From CAZPKH01 sp964407165 (GTDB lineage Bacteria > Bacteroidota > Bacteroidia > Bacteroidales > Muribaculaceae), in assembly GCA_964407165.1 (NCBI GenBank), contig CAYOUJ010000005.1, positions 4,919 to 68,918 of the forward strand: a stretch of 64,000 nucleotides of DNA, given 5' to 3'. Positions within the stretch are counted from its first letter, which is position 1; every line of letters starts with the position of its first letter. Below the pieces are notes generated by a model. The model had not been told where the DNA came from. It made no database searches and saw only the letters and a list, made by a program, of their open reading frames with translations. Positions 1 to 8,895 of the stretch are shown here, in pieces. The translations under genes were made by a program, and so were the position numbers.

Positions 1-2582
1 GTCTTGCGCGTCAGGTAGAGGAGCTTGCCTATGGAGATGTTGAGGCAGAAGGCGTCTTTGAGCTTGTCCTGGTGGCGGATGGCTGCTGCCTGGGCCTCAA
101 GCTCGGCCATGTCGGGATAGACCTCCCACAGGCCGGGGATCTCCTCGTGCTGCGGGATGCCCACGTTGACGTAGGAGCTGCCCTCCCAGGTGCCGTTGAT
201 GTTGAAGAACCAGTTGTGGGGGGCTGCCCAGTCGATGCCCAGGTTGTAGACCTGCTGCGGGGTGGAGCCCAGGTAATAGTTCTTGAGGTAGACGGTCTGG
301 GTGGTGTCGGCGTACATGCCGTTCTCAAACGAGCGCACGCCCTTGGGGTTGTTCTTGTACTGCGAGCGGCTGAAGGTGCCGGCGAAGGTGGCCGTGATCG
401 ACGGGGTGATTTTGTATGCCAGGCCTACCTCCACGCCCTTGTACTGGCGCTTGACACCCTCGAGGGTGAAGTTGGCGTTGGTAGAGTGGTTGTCGTCGTA
501 AAACACGTAGTGCTCCGTGGCGTCGGTGACGTTGGTGAAGTAGCCGGTGACGCTGCCGCGGAAGCTGCGGTAGTTCCACATATAGCTGATGTCGCCGGAG
601 AATATCTTCTCGCTCTCGAGCTGTGCGGCCAGGTCGTTCTTGATGCGGGGGGCCACGAAGATGTTGTCGGCGATGGGGGCCTTGGTGCCGTAGGTGGCGT
701 GCAGCTGGAAGAAGTTGCGGCCGTTGACCTTGTAGGTGACGCCCACCTTGGCCATGGCGTCGTCAAAGCGTGCTATCGAGCTTTTGCCCAGCGAGCTGTC
801 GGGGGCGCGGCCGTTGCGCATGTGGCCGTCGCGCTGATACTGCGTGTAGCTCATCGACAGGCCGTAGTTGATGTCCCACTGCGGCAGGTTGATGATGTTT
901 TGCAGCCAGCCGGTGAGCTGCAGGCCGTAGATGTTATAGTCGTAGCCGAAGCGGTCGCCCTTGGTGACGTGGCGGTTGGGGTTGTCGAGGTCGTTCTGCA
1001 GCACGTCGGGGTCGATGGTGGCTATCTGGTCGCTGTAGGGGTCGATGTCGAGCCAAAACTCGCCGCCCAGCAGGTCGCGCACCGTCTTGTAGTAAGAGGC
1101 GTTGGTATAGTTGAAGTTGATGCCGGCCTGCAGCGTCATCGTGCTGTTGAGGCGATGGTTGAGGAAGCTGCTGAAGAGCATGTTGAACTGGTTGGAGTGG
1201 CGGTCTTCGAGTATGTAGCTCGAGCCTACCTTGTCGGCCTCGGCCTTCCCCTCGTTGAGGGCGTTGTTGAAGTAGTTGGCCTGGTACAGCTCGTTCCAGT
1301 CGATCTGGCGGGTGTTGACGTCGGTCTGCCACAGGCGGGTCATGAGGTCATACATCTCCTGGTTGCTCGACCAGTATGAGGGCAGATACTTGTAGTAGTC
1401 GGGGTTGGGGTTGTTGGCGTTGTAATAGTTGAACGCCGAGCTGCTGTAGTTGACCCAGCGGATGCCGGCGGCGGTGTTGAGGCTGGTCTGCTTGGTGGGC
1501 TTCCAGATCCAGTTGAGGATTACGGTGGGGTCGAAGGAGTTGCGTATCGAGCTTGAGCGCTTCTTGCCGTCCTGGTAGCCCCAGTTGCGGTTGTAGAGGT
1601 TGCTCCCGGCCAGGTCGTAGGCCTCCTGGTAGGTGGCCGAGGCCGTCGCGCGCTGCGTCGGGCCGCCGAAGGCCGTCAATACCAGCGCGTGCTTGGGCGA
1701 GAACTCCTTCTCTAGGCTGACAAACAGGGCGCCGGAGTTATAGAACGTGCCGTCGATGACGCCCTCCGGGGCATAGCGGCCGATGATGCTGACCGTGGCG
1801 CCCCAACCCTTGTCGTTGATGCCCGTGGAGTAGGTGAACATGCCGCGGAGCATGTATGCCGAGTTGGTGTAGGCCACAGAGGCGTTGTAGCCGGGGGCGT
1901 AGCCCGAGGTCACGGTGTTGAAGTTGGCGCTGCCGCCGATGCCGCCGAAACCGTAGGCCGACGAGTTGAGGCCCACGGTGGTGGTCTTGTTGCGGAAGGC
2001 GCGCGACGTCATGCCCATCAGCGTCGAGTAGCTGAAGTTGCCGCGCATCAAATCGTTCATGCGCAGGCCGTTGATATATACGTCGTTATACGTGCTGTTA
2101 TAGCCGCGGTAGTTGAAATACATGGGACCGAAGTTGTATGACGCGTTGCGGTAGTAGATGTCGTCGGAGGCTCCCGTCAGGGCGTTGATGCTCTGCGACG
2201 AGCCTTCGTCGTCAAACACGTTTTCGTCATACATCATGTCGTCGTAGCCGTTGTAGAAGTCGGCGTTGAAGTCATCCTGCTCCACCATGATGGTGCCCAG
2301 GTTGATGCTGTTGCCGGGGGCTATCTGCACTTGCAGGCTCACGGGGTTGTAGCCGTTGGCCTCGACGGTGACTATGCGCTCGCCCATGGCCGTCACCGGC
2401 AGCTGGAAGTCGCCTGCCGGGCTGGTGGTCACAAAGTCACTCTGGCCGCCCACGCGCACAGTGGCCCCGGAGATGGGTGCGCCCGAATAGGCGTCAACCA
2501 CCAGGCCGCTCAGCGTGGCCTTCTGGGCCAGGGCCGGCAGCGCCGCTGCCAGCACGAGTAGCAAAAAGAGTCGTAGTCTCAT
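1..2582 (-). CDS. TonB-dependent outer membrane receptor, 3' end outside window
   Basis: The reading frame runs without a stop from an ATG at 2582 to the window edge, about 860 codons, so the C-terminal end is missing. It starts with a signal peptide (MRLRLFLLLVLAAALPALAQ). A carboxypeptidase-regulatory-like beta sandwich follows at about residues 22-90 (ATLSGLVVDAYSGAPISGAT), then a plug-like segment with YNDVYINGLRMND, then many aromatic-rich beta strands typical of a 22-strand barrel. It lacks the SusC signature and no SusD partner is next to it, so a starch-utilisation-type transporter is not supported. It presumably imports a ligand across the outer membrane using TonB energy; the substrate cannot be read. 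A possible promoter lies about 100 bp upstream. Confidence 0.88.
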   Translation of the reverse strand, partial: MRLRLFLLLVLAAALPALAQKATLSGLVVDAYSGAPISGATVRVGGQSDFVTTSPAGDFQLPVTAMGERIVTVEANGYNPVSLQVQIAPGNSINLGTIMVEQDDFNADFYNGYDDMMYDENVFDDEGSSQSINALTGASDDIYYRNASYNFGPMYFNYRGYNSTYNDVYINGLRMNDLMRGNFSYSTLMGMTSRAFRNKTTTVGLNSSAYGFGGIGGSANFNTVTSGYAPGYNASVAYTNSAYMLRGMFTYSTGINDKGWGATVSIIGRYAPEGVIDGTFYNSGALFVSLEKEFSPKHALVLTAFGGPTQRATASATYQEAYDLAGSNLYNRNWGYQDGKKRSSSIRNSFDPTVILNWIWKPTKQTSLNTAAGIRWVNYSSSAFNYYNANNPNPDYYKYLPSYWSSNQEMYDLMTRLWQTDVNTRQIDWNELYQANYFNNALNEGKAEADKVGSSYILEDRHSNQFNMLFSSFLNHRLNSTMTLQAGINFNYTNASYYKTVRDLLGGEFWLDIDPYSDQIATIDPDVLQNDLDNPNRHVTKGDRFGYDYNIYGLQLTGWLQNIINLPQWDINYGLSMSYTQYQRDGHMRNGRAPDSSLGKSSIARFDDAMAKVGVTYKVNGRNFFQLHATYGTKAPIADNIFVAPRIKNDLAAQLESEKIFSGDISYMWNYRSFRGSVTGYFTNVTDATEHYVFYDDNHSTNANFTLEGVKRQYKGVEVGLAYKITPSITATFAGTFSRSQYKNNPKGVRSFENGMYADTTQTVYLKNYYLGSTPQQVYNLGIDWAAPHNWFFNINGTWEGSSYVNVGIPQHEEIPGLWEVYPDMAELEAQAAAIRHQDKLKDAFCLNISIGKLLYLTRK

Positions 2583-2686
2583 ACTGTAGTTTTGTGGTAT
2601 AATAGTTTATGTTTCAGGTATCGAGGTTGGGTGATAGACAGTCTTGTAGCCGCTGGCGCCCCGCAGGGACGCCGACTTTAAGGAGC

Positions 2687-2694
2687 CAAATTTA
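2687..2694 (-). promoter_or_regulatory. -7 element upstream of the TonB receptor gene
   Basis: The minus strand reads TAAATTTG, a match to the Bacteroidota TAnnTTTG element. No clear TTG was found at the -33 spacing. It would give a leader of about 100 nt containing a GC-rich hairpin (2655-2680). Confidence 0.4.
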
Positions 2695-2745
2695 AGGATA
2701 ATTTTTTAATCTGCACTAATTTTCCGGCAAAAAAATTTATTAAAA

Positions 2746-2807
2746 CGTCGAAATCCCGAGATTTCGAGATCCCGAGATTTCGAGATTTCTATATTTCGAG
2801 ATTTCGC
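2746..2807. repeat. palindromic array of the word cgagattt
   Basis: The stretch repeats CGAGATTTC and its complement (for example TCGAAATCCCGAGATTTCGA) and can fold on itself. It lies in the 315-bp divergent gap between the TonB receptor and the DUF3822 gene. The rest of that gap is AT-rich spacer with no ORF. Confidence 0.7.
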
Positions 2808-2897
2808 CCTCCCGCCCTCTAATCCCCGCACCCCACCCCTTATTAACACCCTCCCGCCAAAAATTGTTCGCTAATCACTAACCACCAATCACTAAAA

Positions 2898-3734
2898 ATG
2901 CGTACCTTTGCACTCGTGGACACCCAAAGACTGACAAAAGACCTCATCCCCGACCCGCGACTGTGGCGCCTGTGTCTGCGCCTCGACGCGGAGTGCCTGC
3001 AGGCTATGCTCTGCTCCTCCGCCGACCGCTCGCAGGTGATCTGCCGCCGCCTCCCCGTCGATACGCAGATGCCCTCGCCGCTGCGCGCCCTCGAAGAGGT
3101 GGTCTACGACAACCCCTTGCTGCTCTCCGACTTCCGCCGCGTCAGCATCGCCGTCGACGAGCCACGCCATCTGCTCGTGCCCCCGGAGGTACCCCCCCTC
3201 CCCGCCCTCTTCTCCCTCCCCGACCCCGACGCCGTAGATTTGATAAAGAGCGAGTGCGGCGCCACCAACGCCGTCTCCATCATGGCCCTCGACGCCGAGA
3301 TGGCCGCATTCCTGCGCCGCACCTTCGTCAACCCCGTCATCTGCCACCGCCTCTCCCCCCTCTGCCGCTACTTCACCGCCCTCGGCGCCAAGGGAAACAC
3401 CGTCAAGACTTACGTCCACCTGCAGAACGCGGCCCTCGACGTCATCGTCACCGACCGCGCCGGACTGGTCATGGCCAACACCTTCCGCTTCCGCGTGCTC
3501 TCCGACGCCGTCTATTACATACTCGCCTGCCGCCAGACCCTCGGCCTGGGACACGCCGACGGCGAGACCCTCGTCTGCGGCGACCCCTCGCTGCGTGACC
3601 AAGCGATGACGGCCCTGCGCGAGTATCTGGTCAGCGTCATGCCCGTCATCTTCCCCTCCGACATGCTGCAGGCAGCCGGCGACGCCGCCCTCGGCATTCC
3701 CTACGACCTCTTAGTGCTTCCGCTATGCGAATAA
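2898..3734 (+). CDS. DUF3822 family protein
   Basis: This 278-residue soluble protein matches the Bacteroidota DUF3822 family, thought to have an actin/ASKHA-like fold, which often sits immediately before rsmD as it does here. No catalytic motif is evident and the function is unknown. The last 10 bp overlap rsmD, indicating coupled expression. The start is uncertain: a good -7 element (TACCTTTG, 2903-2910) lies inside the first codons, so an in-frame GTG at 2916 may be the real start on a short or leaderless mRNA. Confidence 0.75.
   Translation: MRTFALVDTQRLTKDLIPDPRLWRLCLRLDAECLQAMLCSSADRSQVICRRLPVDTQMPSPLRALEEVVYDNPLLLSDFRRVSIAVDEPRHLLVPPEVPPLPALFSLPDPDAVDLIKSECGATNAVSIMALDAEMAAFLRRTFVNPVICHRLSPLCRYFTALGAKGNTVKTYVHLQNAALDVIVTDRAGLVMANTFRFRVLSDAVYYILACRQTLGLGHADGETLVCGDPSLRDQAMTALREYLVSVMPVIFPSDMLQAAGDAALGIPYDLLVLPLCE
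2903..2910 (+). promoter_or_regulatory. -7 element overlapping the annotated start of the DUF3822 gene
   Basis: TACCTTTG matches TAnnTTTG and is followed 5 nt later by an in-frame GTG (2916). No TTG was found at the -33 position, so the call is tentative. Confidence 0.4.
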
Positions 3735-4285
3735 TTTCCGGCAAATACGGGCGCCGTCGCTTTGACGTCCCCACCAACATAACCGCACGGCCCACCACCG
3801 ACTTCGCCCGCGTGGGCATCTTCAATGTGCTCGAGAACCTCCTCGACTTCGACGGTCTCACCGCCGTCGACCTCTTCGCCGGCACCGGGGCGGTATCCCT
3901 CGAGATGCTCTCCCGCGGCGCCGCCTCGGTCACCGCTGTCGAGACCGCCCCGGTGCAGTCGCGGTTCATACGCCGGTGCGCAGAGACGCTCGGCGACCCC
4001 AACCTCCATGTGCTTAAGATTGACGTATTCCGTTACCTCGCCGGCACGCCGTCGCCCGTTGGACTCGTCTTCGCCGACCCTCCGTACGACCACCCGCGCT
4101 TCGCCGAGATACCCTCGCTGGTGCTTGGCTCGTCGCTGCTGGGTCCCGGCAGCATCCTTGTCATCGAACACAGCGCCAAGCACGACTTCTCCTCCCTCCC
4201 CCACTTCATCGACCACCGCAACTACGGCGCCGTCAACTTCTCCATCTTCCGCATCCCCAACCCCGAAAATACCAACGACCAGTAA
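3725..4285 (+). CDS. rsmD: 16S rRNA (guanine966-N2)-methyltransferase RsmD
   Basis: RsmD methylates N2 of G966 in 16S rRNA of the small ribosomal subunit using S-adenosylmethionine. The 186-residue product has the family layout: N-terminal MRIISGKYGRRRF, the SAM-binding motif DLFAGTGAVS at residues 49-58, the acidic strand end VETAP, and the catalytic DPPY at 118-121. Its length is normal for the family. It overlaps the end of the DUF3822 gene by 10 bp, so the two are probably translated together. A small hairpin around a GGCAGC/GCTGCC stem lies just downstream (about 4303-4317). Confidence 0.93.
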   Translation: MRIISGKYGRRRFDVPTNITARPTTDFARVGIFNVLENLLDFDGLTAVDLFAGTGAVSLEMLSRGAASVTAVETAPVQSRFIRRCAETLGDPNLHVLKIDVFRYLAGTPSPVGLVFADPPYDHPRFAEIPSLVLGSSLLGPGSILVIEHSAKHDFSSLPHFIDHRNYGAVNFSIFRIPNPENTNDQ

Positions 4286-4339
4286 CCAACCGATCCTTGT
4301 GCTTGGCAGCTGTGCTGCCGAGCCTAAAAGTCACAGATT

Positions 4340-5290
4340 ATGAAAGCATTCACGTCACTCCTGCTCCTCCTCGCCTTCGCCCTCCCGACATTCGCCGCCG
4401 GCGACCTCGACATCGACGCCCTCCATGCCTCCGACCCCGAAGGCGCCAAGGTGGAGGTCTACAACCGCGGTCTCAAAGCCTACAACGCCGGCGACTACCG
4501 GAACGCCGTCATGTGGTTCACCAAAGGCGCCGACTGGGGCTCTGACCGCTGCCACATAGGCCTCGGCATGTGCTACCAGGGCAAAGAGGACTTCCCCGCC
4601 GACTATGACAAGGCGTTCTACCACTTCTCTGTGGCGGCCGCCAACGACAACACCGTCGCCATCAACCACCTCGGCAACTGCTACATCTACGGCTACGGCT
4701 GCGAGAAAAACCCCACGAAGGCCGTGCAATACTTCCGCATCGCCGCCGACCGCGGCAACTCCCCCGCGATGACCAACCTGGCCAACCAGATGTTCTCGGG
4801 GGAGGGCACCGAGTGCGACATCCCCGGCGCCATCTCGCTCCTGCGCAAGGCCATCGAGGTGTCGCCCCGCAACCGCCTCGCCCGCTCGTCGCTCGCCTTC
4901 ATGTATTTCTACACCCTGATTGACAATACTATGGAGCTCAGCGCTGACGAGCGTCACGCCCATGCCAAGGGCATCCTCGACGAGTTTGACAAGCTCGCCA
5001 TCGAGGAGCAGGACCTCCCCGAGCTCGAACTGGTCTACGGCATCTGCTACTACTACCTCCAGGAGGAGCGCTGCATGCCCATTCTCCGCCGCCTCGCCGC
5101 CGACGACTCTGACGTCTTCAGCATGTCGTTGGCCTCGCGTTGCCTCGGCGATGTCTACGCTTACGCCTACTTCGGCGAGAGCATGGATGTCCGGGAGGCC
5201 GAGAAGTGGTACGAGAAGGCCGCCGCCTGCGGTGACGAAGACGCCGCCGAGCGCCTCGCCGACCTCCGCTACCTCTTCTACACCATCTAA
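4340..5290 (+). CDS. secreted Sel1-repeat protein
   Basis: A 316-residue protein with a signal peptide (MKAFTSLLLLLAFALPTFAA) and several Sel1/TPR-like helical repeats, for example ALWFxxGAxxG-type units near residues 55-75 and 95-145 (KAFYHFSVAAANDN, KAVQYFRIAADRGN) and a last unit near 285 (EAEKWYEKAAACGD). Sel1 repeats form superhelical scaffolds that bind other proteins; the partner is unknown. It lies 54 bp after rsmD and may share its transcript. A perfect 16-bp hairpin follows, shared with convergent manC. Confidence 0.8.
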   Translation: MKAFTSLLLLLAFALPTFAAGDLDIDALHASDPEGAKVEVYNRGLKAYNAGDYRNAVMWFTKGADWGSDRCHIGLGMCYQGKEDFPADYDKAFYHFSVAAANDNTVAINHLGNCYIYGYGCEKNPTKAVQYFRIAADRGNSPAMTNLANQMFSGEGTECDIPGAISLLRKAIEVSPRNRLARSSLAFMYFYTLIDNTMELSADERHAHAKGILDEFDKLAIEEQDLPELELVYGICYYYLQEERCMPILRRLAADDSDVFSMSLASRCLGDVYAYAYFGESMDVREAEKWYEKAAACGDEDAAERLADLRYLFYTI

Positions 5291-5313
5291 TCCCCCCGCT
5301 CATCAAGCAACTG

Positions 5314-5351
5314 GGTGGCCGGAGACGCCATTGCTGGCGTCTCCGGCCACC
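5314..5351. terminator. bidirectional hairpin between the Sel1 gene and manC
   Basis: A perfect 16-bp stem (GGTGGCCGGAGACGCC and its complement) around a 6-nt loop lies between two convergent genes. There is no strong T-run, so the intrinsic-terminator role is inferred from position. Confidence 0.6.
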
Positions 5352-5369
5352 GAGTTGTCCGCTGTTCGC

Positions 5370-6455
5370 TTAGAGATAGCGGCCGTCGGGGAAGTTGACC
5401 TTCACGTCGTTGACCATCTGCTTGATGCTCTGCTCGCGGGCCTTCGGGCAGATCAGCAGCACGTCGTCGGTGTCGGCCACGATGTAGTCTTTCAGCCCGT
5501 CTACCACTATCAGCTTGTCGCCGCTGCGGCTGGCGAAGATGTTGCCCGTGGAGTCGTAGGCCATCACCGTGCACCGCTGCGTCACGTTGCTGTCGCGGTT
5601 TTTGGGCGAGTTGTCATACAGCGCGCTCCACGTCCCCAGGTCGCTCCACCCGAAGTCGGCGCGCTCCACGTAGACGTTCTTCGCCTTCTCCATCACGGCG
5701 TAGTCGATTGATATGCCCGGACACGACTCAAACGTCCGGTCGATGAACTCAAGCTCCTTCTGCGTGCCGAAGTACTCCGTGCCGCGGTCCATCAGCATGG
5801 CTATGTCGGGCGCGTGCTGCTGCAGCGCCCGCTTGATGCTGTCGGCGCGCCACAGGAATATCCCCGAGTTCCAGAAAAACTCCCCCGAGGCCACGAACAC
5901 GCGCGCAAGCTCCAGGTCGGGCTTCTCGGTGAACGTCTTGACGCGGTTGATGCAGTCGGTCACCCGCTCGCCTACCTGTATGTAGCCGTAGCCGGTCTCC
6001 GGGCGCGTGGGGGTGATGCCGATGGTCAGCAGCGTGTCGCCCGCTTCGACAAACTGCATCCCCTGCTCTATGGTGCGCGTGAAGTCGGCCTCGCGCAATA
6101 TCAGGTGGTCGCTCGGCGTCACTATCATCGACGCCTGCGGGTCGGTGGCGGCGATGTGGTAGGCCGCCCAGGCTATGCACGGCGCCGTGTTGCGCCGCGC
6201 CGGCTCGAGCAGTATGTTCTCCGGCCGGATGTCCGGCAGCTGCTCGCGGACGGTCTCGGCATACATCGCGTTGGTGACTACTATAATGTTTTCAGGAGGC
6301 ACCACGGGGAGTATGCGGTCGTAGCTCATCTGCAGCAGCGACCGGCCGGTGCCGAGGAAGTCGAGAAACTGTTTGGGCATCGCAGTGCGGCTGTAGGGCC
6401 AGAAGCGGCTGCCGATGCCGCCGCACATGATCACGCAATAACGGTGTGGGTTCAT
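5370..6455 (-). CDS. manC: mannose-1-phosphate guanylyltransferase
   Basis: Makes GDP-mannose from mannose-1-phosphate and GTP in the cytoplasm. The 361-residue product carries the nucleotidyltransferase signature GGIGSRFWPYS followed by MPKQF (residues 12-30), plus the family motifs VTPSDHLI and FTEKPD. It is a stand-alone pyrophosphorylase of normal length for Bacteroidota, without a fused phosphomannose isomerase domain. GDP-mannose feeds gmd and fcl (33.8-35.9 kb), which convert it to GDP-fucose, although they are far away. A well-spaced promoter lies upstream. Confidence 0.93.
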   Translation of the reverse strand: MNPHRYCVIMCGGIGSRFWPYSRTAMPKQFLDFLGTGRSLLQMSYDRILPVVPPENIIVVTNAMYAETVREQLPDIRPENILLEPARRNTAPCIAWAAYHIAATDPQASMIVTPSDHLILREADFTRTIEQGMQFVEAGDTLLTIGITPTRPETGYGYIQVGERVTDCINRVKTFTEKPDLELARVFVASGEFFWNSGIFLWRADSIKRALQQHAPDIAMLMDRGTEYFGTQKELEFIDRTFESCPGISIDYAVMEKAKNVYVERADFGWSDLGTWSALYDNSPKNRDSNVTQRCTVMAYDSTGNIFASRSGDKLIVVDGLKDYIVADTDDVLLICPKAREQSIKQMVNDVKVNFPDGRYL

Positions 6456-6497
6456 GATATTTGGGTCAGTTATGAGTTTGGTCAGGAAATTTCATTG

Positions 6498-6528
6498 CAA
6501 ATATAACACCGCCGTCTGACCCTTGCAA
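6498..6528 (-). promoter_or_regulatory. promoter of manC
   Basis: On the minus strand TTG (6528-6526) and TATATTTG (6505-6498) are separated by 20 bp, matching the Bacteroidota -33/-7 consensus. Confidence 0.7.
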
Positions 6529-6562
6529 CACTTCCGCCAAATTTTCACAAAGTTTAATGCTC

Positions 6563-6686
6563 GCAAGTAAGGAGGGCGGCCGTCCCCAGCCGCACACCAC
6601 GGAGGGTGTCTACCCGCCCAACAACGCATGGTCTGCGGCCAAGGGGGGGATGAGCGGCCGGGGACGGCCGCCCTCCGTAGTTGACA
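6563..6686. repeat. GC-rich repeat with inverted ends
   Basis: The left end (6563-6592, core GGAGGGCGGCCGTCCCC) recurs in reverse complement at the right end (about 6655-6682). A near-identical 30-bp copy lies inside the coding sequence at 23211-23240, with one mismatch. The element fills most of the gap between manC and the secreted-protein gene. No ORF is supported here. Confidence 0.75.
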
Positions 6687-6744
6687 AAGCAAGCAGAGCG
6701 GCCCGCGAGGGGTCGCTCTGCGTTATGTCAGGCAGGGGGGGTGC

Positions 6745-7656
6745 TTATTTTACGTAAACCTTGCTGGCGTTGTTGCCCTGGCACTTGATGTAGAGGCCGT
6801 TGGCGGGGTTCTCAACCTTTACGCCCTGGAGGTTGTAATAAACGGCGGGAGCGTTGGCGTCAACGTTGACAGCCTCGATGCCGTCGGCAACGGAGACGGT
6901 GACGATGGGGTCGCTGCCGGTGTTGTCAAGCTTGATGTTTACAGAGAAGGTGGTCTCGGCGTCGTTGTTGATGACCATGTTCTGCGAGCTGCCGTCGTTC
7001 CAGGCGGTGAAGGGAACGCTCATCTCGGGATAGGTGCCTTCCTGAGCGCCTACGTTGACGGGGCTCCAGCTAAAGTTAGCGAGCTTGAAGCCGCCCTTGA
7101 CGGTGATGCCCTTGATCTCATAGACGTTGGTGCTGACCTCGGTCATGGCCTGGCTCTCGCCCGGGTCGCCCCAAGCAGCTGCGCCGTTGATCTCGTCGCC
7201 GCGAACGTATACGTTGGGATCCTGAGGAACGTCACTGCCGGCGTCGATGATGAGGATGTAGTCGTTCATGTCAAGAGTGAAGGTAACGTCCATGGCCTCG
7301 GAGTTGCCAAGAGTCCAGCTGTCGCCGCCGACCTTCTCGGTGCCGATCTCGATCTCAGCCTTGCCGTCCTTCAGGGTGACCTGCTGTGCACCGTCGGAGG
7401 GATAGATACGGTTTGCGTTCATATCGTCCCAGGAGGTGTAGTTGGGCACGTCGCCGAAAGCGAAGCCGAAGTAGCCACCGGCTTTGACCTCAGCAGTGAT
7501 CTCGTAGACGCCCGAGCTCTTCTCGGTCATCTTGGTGCCTTCGTTGTAGTTCCACGAGCCGCCGTTGACCTCACCGATGATGTAGTAGTCAGTGGCGTTG
7601 GCAGCGATGCCACAAGCAGCCACGATGGCTGCAGCGAGAGTAAAGAATTTCTTCAT
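6745..7656 (-). CDS. secreted two-module protein with T9SS-type C-terminal motif
   Basis: A 303-residue exported protein. The signal peptide is MKKFFTLAAAIVAACGIAANA. Two similar modules follow, each opening with a strand like YYIIGEVNGG or NVYVRGDEINGA and a later VYEI segment, resembling SusE/SusF-type carbohydrate-binding sandwiches. The C-terminus (YYNLQGVKVENPANGLYI, ending SKVYVK) is the pattern of type IX secretion/anchoring domains common in gut Bacteroidales. PorU is encoded at 19.6-23 kb. The ligand is unknown and the carbohydrate-binding reading is tentative. Base composition is lower in GC than neighbouring genes. Confidence 0.75.
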   Translation of the reverse strand: MKKFFTLAAAIVAACGIAANATDYYIIGEVNGGSWNYNEGTKMTEKSSGVYEITAEVKAGGYFGFAFGDVPNYTSWDDMNANRIYPSDGAQQVTLKDGKAEIEIGTEKVGGDSWTLGNSEAMDVTFTLDMNDYILIIDAGSDVPQDPNVYVRGDEINGAAAWGDPGESQAMTEVSTNVYEIKGITVKGGFKLANFSWSPVNVGAQEGTYPEMSVPFTAWNDGSSQNMVINNDAETTFSVNIKLDNTGSDPIVTVSVADGIEAVNVDANAPAVYYNLQGVKVENPANGLYIKCQGNNASKVYVK

Positions 7657-7750
7657 GTAAATAAGATTTAAAAAGTTATTGGTATAAGAAGTTGATTCGA
7701 TTCTTCTGTTTTTCCGGGGGGGGTGACAAGGTTTGGTGCCTTTTCGGGTG

Positions 7751-7758
7751 CAAAGTTA
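7751..7758 (-). promoter_or_regulatory. -7 element of the secreted-protein gene
   Basis: The minus strand reads TAACTTTG, with a TTG about 22 bp further upstream. The predicted leader is about 85-90 nt. Confidence 0.5.
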
Positions 7759-7869
7759 AGACAATATTTTTAACGGCGCGCAACTTTAACAATTTTTCAC
7801 ATAAAATTTCCCCCTCCCTACACAATATCCCCTAATCCCCTGACTATCACCCATGCCTACGCTACAGGG

Positions 7870-7956
7870 AAAACCACGAATTACACGAATTAATCGAATT
7901 ACACTAATTTATCCTTAATTTGTGTAATTCGATTAATTCGTGTAATTCGTGGTTTT
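7870..7956. terminator. long word-repeat palindrome downstream of the lipoprotein gene
   Basis: Two arms of about 39 bp, with one mismatch and built from the words ACGAATTA and TCGAATTA, face each other across a loop of about 9 nt. The palindrome starts 4 bp past the lipoprotein stop. It can act as a terminator on either strand. Confidence 0.65.
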
Positions 7957-7960
7957 CTTA

Positions 7961-8872
7961 TCAGAGGCGGGAGGAGCGGAGGATACCGTCCTCGAAGCGC
8001 AGGTAGGAGCCGCCGTCGTAGGTCCACGTCTCGATGAGGAAGGCGCCGGTGGAGTAGCGGTCGACGGTGGCGGGCTGTCCCAGGGCCAGGCGGCACTCCT
8101 CGGTGGTCATGCCTTCGGCGACGCGGTTGGCCACGATGTTCGCCCACGCCTCGTCGGAGATACGCGGGTAGCGCTTGCGCGGGTCGGTCAACGAGAACAG
8201 GGAGGCGAACGTCCGGGAGGTGACGGCGGAGGAGGCGCTGCCGACGTTCATGTACACCATCGACGGCTCGCCGGCGGCCTCGGCGAAGGTGACGGCCACG
8301 GGGTAGACGTCGGTGCCGGGGTGCACGTCGGTGACCGTGACGGGGACGTACTTGCGGCGGCGCGCGTAGGTGCCACCTGCGGTATATTGGTCGGGGGTGA
8401 CTATATAATATGTGTTGCCGAGCATGCGGGCGCCGACGGCGTCGACCATCGACTGCTCGACGGTGAAGGGTATATCTACGCGGCCCAGGCGCTCAAGCTC
8501 TTGGTATCCGTGTCGGCACCGGTAGCGCATCATGGCGCCGTCGGGGGCCTGCAGCTGCAGCTCGACGACGCGCTCGCCCGTTGGAGTGGTCACTTCCTCG
8601 CTTCCCTTATATATAATGTATTGACCCACGAGGGAGGACGCGGGGGCGGTGTTGCCGAGCATGAGCTTGAGGCGGTCGTCGGTGACGTATAGGCGCTTGC
8701 CCTCCTGCCAGCGGCTGAGCGGCTCGGGGGCGATGTCGGCGAGGTAGGTCTGCTCGGGGGGTGCGACGCCGACCTCGCGCTGCACATCCTTGCCGGAGAC
8801 ATACCCCGTGGAGTCTATCCCCGTCCCACAGGAAATGCACAAGATTAATATAAGCCCGTAAAGAAATTTCAT
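7961..8872 (-). CDS. predicted lipoprotein of unknown function
   Basis: The frame stays open further upstream, but the ATG at 8872 gives a typical lipoprotein start (MKFLYGLILILCISCGTG), with the likely lipid-bearing Cys near residue 16; the upstream part is translated repeat DNA. The 303-residue product is rich in beta strands and has no motif I recognise. The C-terminal part (TTEECRLALGQPATVDRY) resembles the SmpA/BamE-like pattern in which a small alpha-beta domain reads 'G.s..ev...lG.P'. That is only a suggestion. It lies downstream of the prolyl oligopeptidase gene, separated by a complex repeat. Confidence 0.7.
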   Translation of the reverse strand: MKFLYGLILILCISCGTGIDSTGYVSGKDVQREVGVAPPEQTYLADIAPEPLSRWQEGKRLYVTDDRLKLMLGNTAPASSLVGQYIIYKGSEEVTTPTGERVVELQLQAPDGAMMRYRCRHGYQELERLGRVDIPFTVEQSMVDAVGARMLGNTYYIVTPDQYTAGGTYARRRKYVPVTVTDVHPGTDVYPVAVTFAEAAGEPSMVYMNVGSASSAVTSRTFASLFSLTDPRKRYPRISDEAWANIVANRVAEGMTTEECRLALGQPATVDRYSTGAFLIETWTYDGGSYLRFEDGILRSSRL

Positions 8873-8895
8873 TACTATACTAAAATACTGATTTC

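Noticed and set aside
72..1379. Long plus-strand frame opposite the TonB receptor
   Set aside because: High GC makes the opposite strand open. The encoded sequence is Val/Leu/His-rich without domains, while the minus strand gives a clear receptor.
1..2582. SusC-type member of a polysaccharide utilisation locus
   Set aside because: No SusD-like gene or glycoside hydrolase lies nearby and the SusC signature is absent in the part that is visible.
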